Source: Nesterenkonia sedimenti
Lineage (GTDB): Bacteria; Actinomycetota; Actinomycetes; Actinomycetales; Micrococcaceae
Direction of reading: 5' to 3'
Length of the DNA: 64,000 bases
Assembly (NCBI RefSeq): GCF_012641515.1
Contig: NZ_JABAHY010000005.1
Coordinates: forward strand, 124,001 to 188,000
Both the position numbers and the translations under genes were made by a program. Below are positions 61,456 through 64,000 of the stretch, one piece after another (position 1 is the first letter of the stretch; each line of letters opens with the position of its first letter). The notes below the pieces were generated by a model, which was given only the letters and a program-made list of their open reading frames with translations, was not told the origin of the DNA and searched no databases.

Positions 61456-63024
61456 TCAACTGGTGGTCGTGTCAGCGGCCTCGTCGGCTTGCTGCGCTTC
61501 GCCGGTGGGGCGGACGTGGCGCAGCCGGGTGGCGGCGATGATCGCCGCGAGGACTGCGATGGATGCGGAGACGATCGCGGCGGTGTTCAGTCCGCCGGTG
61601 AAGGCCTCCTGCGCTGCGCTGATGAGCTGCTCACCGAGCGCTCCGGGCAACTCGGCTGCGGTGGCCATCGCGCCGTCTACGCTGTCCGATGCCGCCGCGG
61701 CCGCATCGGCAGGCAGCCCGTCGGGCAGCAGCCCGCCGATCTGGTTCCGGTAGGCGGCGATCCCCACACTGCCGATCACGGCGACACCCAGGGAGATGCC
61801 CAGGTCGTTCGCGGTGGTCGCCAGTCCCGAGGCGCCTCCGGCCCTCGCCGGTGGCACCGAGCTGACGACGAGGTCCGTGGTCAGCGCCATCGAGGGCGCC
61901 ACGCCGGGGTAGGTGATCACGAAGGACGCGATCACCAGCGCCAGACCGGTGCCGGCATCGAGCTGGGTGAACAGGATGTAGCCGACCACCTGCGTGAGCA
62001 GGCCGATCGCGATCACATTGCCGGGACGGAACTTCCGGGCGAAGACCGGCGAGAGCGTGGAGACCACGATCAGCACCGCCGCCGCGGGCAGGATGGACAA
62101 ACCGGCTTGCAGGGGCGAGAGTTCCTGGACCTGCTGGAGGTACTGGGTGAACAGCGAGTACACCCCGCCCAGCGCCGCGGCCGAGAGCAGGAACACTGCC
62201 AGCGCTCCGGACACAGTGCGGTTGGCGAACAGCCGCACATCCAGCAGGGGTTTCTCGGCCCGCAGCTGGCGGATGACGAACCAGAGCCCGACCAACGCGC
62301 CGGCGACCAGCAGGGCGATCGAGGGGCCGGCCGGCTCCTGGGCGGCGAAGCGCTTGATGCCGTAGATGATCGCCAGCAGTCCGCCGACCAGCAGCAGGGC
62401 GCTGAACAGGTCGATCTTCGCGGTCGGGTCCTTGTGCTCGGGCAGCAGCAGCGGGGCGCCGATGACGACCAGGGCCATGATCGGCACCGCGACCAGGAAG
62501 GTGGCCTGCCAGCCGAAGCCCTCCAGTAGCAGTCCTGAGAGCAGCGGGCCGAGTGCGACGCCTGCGGAGATGCCGCCGGCCCACACGCCGATGGCCACGC
62601 CGCGCTGCTTGGCGTCGGCGAAGAGGACGAAGATCAAGCCCAGGGTGGCCGGGATCATCATGGCTGCGGCCAGGCCCAGGATCGCGCGCCAGGTGATCAT
62701 CAGTTCGGCGCTCGTGGTCAAGGATGCCGCGATGGAGACGCCGGCGAAGAGGATCGCCCCGATGATCATGAGCAGGCGCTTGCCGATCCGGTCGCCGAGG
62801 ACGCCCATGGCGACGAGGAAGCCGGCCATGACGAAGCCGTAGATGTCCAGAATCCATAGCAGCTGGGTGCTCGACGGGTTCAGGTCGGCGGCCATGTTCG
62901 GCGCGGCCAAAAACAGGATGGTCAGCATCATGAACAGCAGCGTTGAGGGGGTGACCAGCACGGCCAGGCCCCACCACTGCTTCGCCCCGGCCTTGGGGGC
63001 TGGCGCGTTGGTGGTCTGGTTCAT
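61456..63024 (-). CDS. DHA2-type MFS multidrug exporter
   Basis: 522 residues, about 14 membrane spans as in QacA/LfrA. Motif GVLGDRIGKRLLMIIGAIL between spans 2 and 3, and PATLGLIFVLFADAKQRGVA, then GGISAGVALGPLLSGLLLEG (motif C). Substrates of this group are quaternary ammonium compounds, dyes and drugs. A divergent TetR gene with an inverted repeat between them suggests drug-induced expression. Confidence 0.9.
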   Translation of the reverse strand: MNQTTNAPAPKAGAKQWWGLAVLVTPSTLLFMMLTILFLAAPNMAADLNPSSTQLLWILDIYGFVMAGFLVAMGVLGDRIGKRLLMIIGAILFAGVSIAASLTTSAELMITWRAILGLAAAMMIPATLGLIFVLFADAKQRGVAIGVWAGGISAGVALGPLLSGLLLEGFGWQATFLVAVPIMALVVIGAPLLLPEHKDPTAKIDLFSALLLVGGLLAIIYGIKRFAAQEPAGPSIALLVAGALVGLWFVIRQLRAEKPLLDVRLFANRTVSGALAVFLLSAAALGGVYSLFTQYLQQVQELSPLQAGLSILPAAAVLIVVSTLSPVFARKFRPGNVIAIGLLTQVVGYILFTQLDAGTGLALVIASFVITYPGVAPSMALTTDLVVSSVPPARAGGASGLATTANDLGISLGVAVIGSVGIAAYRNQIGGLLPDGLPADAAAAASDSVDGAMATAAELPGALGEQLISAAQEAFTGGLNTAAIVSASIAVLAAIIAATRLRHVRPTGEAQQADEAADTTTS

Positions 63025-63158
63025 GACCGGTCACCTCCTGCGCGTGTCGTGTTGGTCGTTCTCATGGCTCGTGCTCCTTCCTTCGCCTGGTCTCGGGTGG
63101 CTTGTTGTCACCCGCACACACCAACTCATACGTGCATGTCTGACTTGTAACGGCTACG

Positions 63159-63186
63159 CTATCTCATACATTCCCGTCCGAGATAG
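63159..63186. promoter_or_regulatory. Candidate TetR operator
   Basis: CTATCTC (63159-63165) and GAGATAG (63180-63186) form a 7-bp inverted repeat with a 14-base spacer. It lies just before the TetR start and between the two divergent genes. Confidence 0.55.
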
Positions 63187-63201
63187 TGAGGTGGAGAAGT
63201 C

Positions 63202-63822
63202 GTGACGCAGAAGATGGCCGGAACCGGCAGGAGAGGCGCGGCGAACCAGCGCGCCGACGCCCAGCGCAACCGGGCGAAGATTCTCGCCGCCACGGTGACC
63301 GCGATCCGCAAGAACCCCGATGCGTCTCTGTCCGACATCGCCGCCGAGGCCGGCACAGGACGTCAGACGCTCTACGGGCACTTCCGCACCCGCCCCGAAC
63401 TGATCGACGCGGCACTGGCCGACAGCATCGAACGCGGCGAGGAGGTGCTGAGCCAGGTGCCCTTGGACGGTGATCCCGTCGAGGCGTTCCAGCGGCTGGT
63501 CGCCTCCAGCTGGGTGCTGGTCGATCGCTCCCGCGCCCTGCTGGCCGCCGCGCAGAAGGAGCTGCCAGCCACCAGGATTCGCGAGATGCACGAGAAGGCC
63601 GAGGCTCGCATGCGGGGACTGCTCGAACGCGGCCAAAACGAAGGCGCGTTCCGCTCTGATCTGCCGGTGAGCTGGCTGCTGACCACCACCCACGTGGTGA
63701 TGAACGGCGCAGCGGAGGAGGTCCGTGCCGACCGGCTCGACCCCGAGGATGCACCGTGGTTCATCGATGCGATCCTGCTGCCTGCGTTCACCAGCCCCGC
63801 ACAGCCTGGGCAGCCGCGATGA
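63202..63822 (+). CDS. TetR-family regulator of the MFS exporter
   Basis: 206 residues from GTG at 63202 (GGAG upstream). HTH: NRAKILAATVTAIRKNPDAS, LSDIAAEAGTGRQTLYGHF. The helical ligand-binding C-domain has no further recognisable motif. It is divergent from the exporter gene, the common repressor arrangement. Its stop overlaps the start of the next gene (ATGA). Confidence 0.88.
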   Translation: MTQKMAGTGRRGAANQRADAQRNRAKILAATVTAIRKNPDASLSDIAAEAGTGRQTLYGHFRTRPELIDAALADSIERGEEVLSQVPLDGDPVEAFQRLVASSWVLVDRSRALLAAAQKELPATRIREMHEKAEARMRGLLERGQNEGAFRSDLPVSWLLTTTHVVMNGAAEEVRADRLDPEDAPWFIDAILLPAFTSPAQPGQPR

Positions 63823-64000
63823 GCCAGGCGAGCATCGGCATTCTCGGCGCCGGAGCAGCCGGAGTCGCCGCCGCGAAGACCCTGCGCGCAGCCAATCCTG
63901 AGGTGCAAATCGATCTGCTCACACGCACCGGGGAGCGCCCCTTCAACCGCACGCTGGTCAACAAGGGTGTGGCGATTGGCTTGCTCTCCCCCGACCAAGC
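63819..64000 (+). CDS. FAD/NAD(P)-dependent oxidoreductase, N-terminal part (cut by window edge)
   Basis: About 60 residues are visible. They begin SQASIGILGAGAAGVAAAKT, a dinucleotide-binding GxGxxG motif, then LRAANPEVQIDLLTRTGERP and FNRTLVNKGVAIG. This looks like a flavoprotein of the ferredoxin/rubredoxin reductase type. It is translationally coupled to the TetR gene, so it may be part of the same resistance response. Confidence 0.75.
   Translation, partial: MSQASIGILGAGAAGVAAAKTLRAANPEVQIDLLTRTGERPFNRTLVNKGVAIGLLSPDQ

Noticed and set aside
1-64000. CRISPR arrays and rRNA genes
   Set aside because: No regularly spaced 24-40-base repeats and no rRNA-like segments were seen.

Overview
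The window is high-GC actinobacterial DNA. This is inferred from codon use and from actinobacterial families such as CmtR, DUF6907-like proteins, single-domain ArsC proteins and CsoR. Genus and family cannot be resolved from the sequence. Only the first ~6.5 kb reads as ordinary chromosome: the end of a PiT phosphate permease gene, a four-gene BMP-type nucleoside ABC transporter operon and a conserved hypothetical gene. After that comes a stack of mobile elements and metal-resistance modules running to the right edge.

6.57-22.7 kb: an integrated element that begins at a broken tRNA-Lys gene. It has a tyrosine integrase with a coupled XRE regulator, a TIGR02391 protein, lipoprotein and membrane-protein genes, an excisionase-like HTH, and a large Prim-Pol/P4-type primase-helicase. 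Several structured non-coding stretches and a cluster of TGTCAC-type repeats beside the primase look like replication or transfer sites. I see no capsid, relaxase or secretion genes, so it resembles a satellite or mobilizable island.

23.2-29.5 kb: a cargo segment bounded by two inverted copies of a transposon end that begins TGTGAGTCGCAG. It carries cmtR-cadD (Cd/Pb) and a copper-type module: MerR regulator, TrxB-like reductase, Csp-like copper store, HMA chaperone and a P-type ATPase with a Tyr-Pro-Cys motif. It has no transposase but keeps a copy of the res-like site of the complete transposon at 42.6-50.1 kb.

29.5-36.3 kb: an arsenic cluster with three ArsC-type reductases, two flavoproteins, TrxB, ACR3, ArsR and a 44-residue Cys-rich protein. 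36.65-42.5 kb: a Tn554-like element (three recombination genes, inverted terminal repeats) carrying malate:quinone oxidoreductase and a LysR regulator. 42.6-50.1 kb: a Tn5053-like transposon (resolvase, TniA-like DDE transposase, TniB-like ATPase) carrying an unusual MerR-controlled module of BASS/ACR3-type efflux protein, FAD disulfide reductase and thioredoxin-like protein. It abuts an IS3 copy that truncates a SemiSWEET-type gene.

51.9-64 kb: an ArsR/MFS pair, then a complete copper operon reading leftwards (copZ, a periplasmic copper-type protein, copA with a one-base frameshift, YHS protein, DUF1541 lipoprotein, copB, csoR, a small ORF) behind a clear CsoR operator, then a TetR/DHA2 efflux pair and the start of a flavoprotein gene. 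Together the modules cover Cd/Pb, Cu, As, possibly Hg or another thiophilic metal, and drug efflux.
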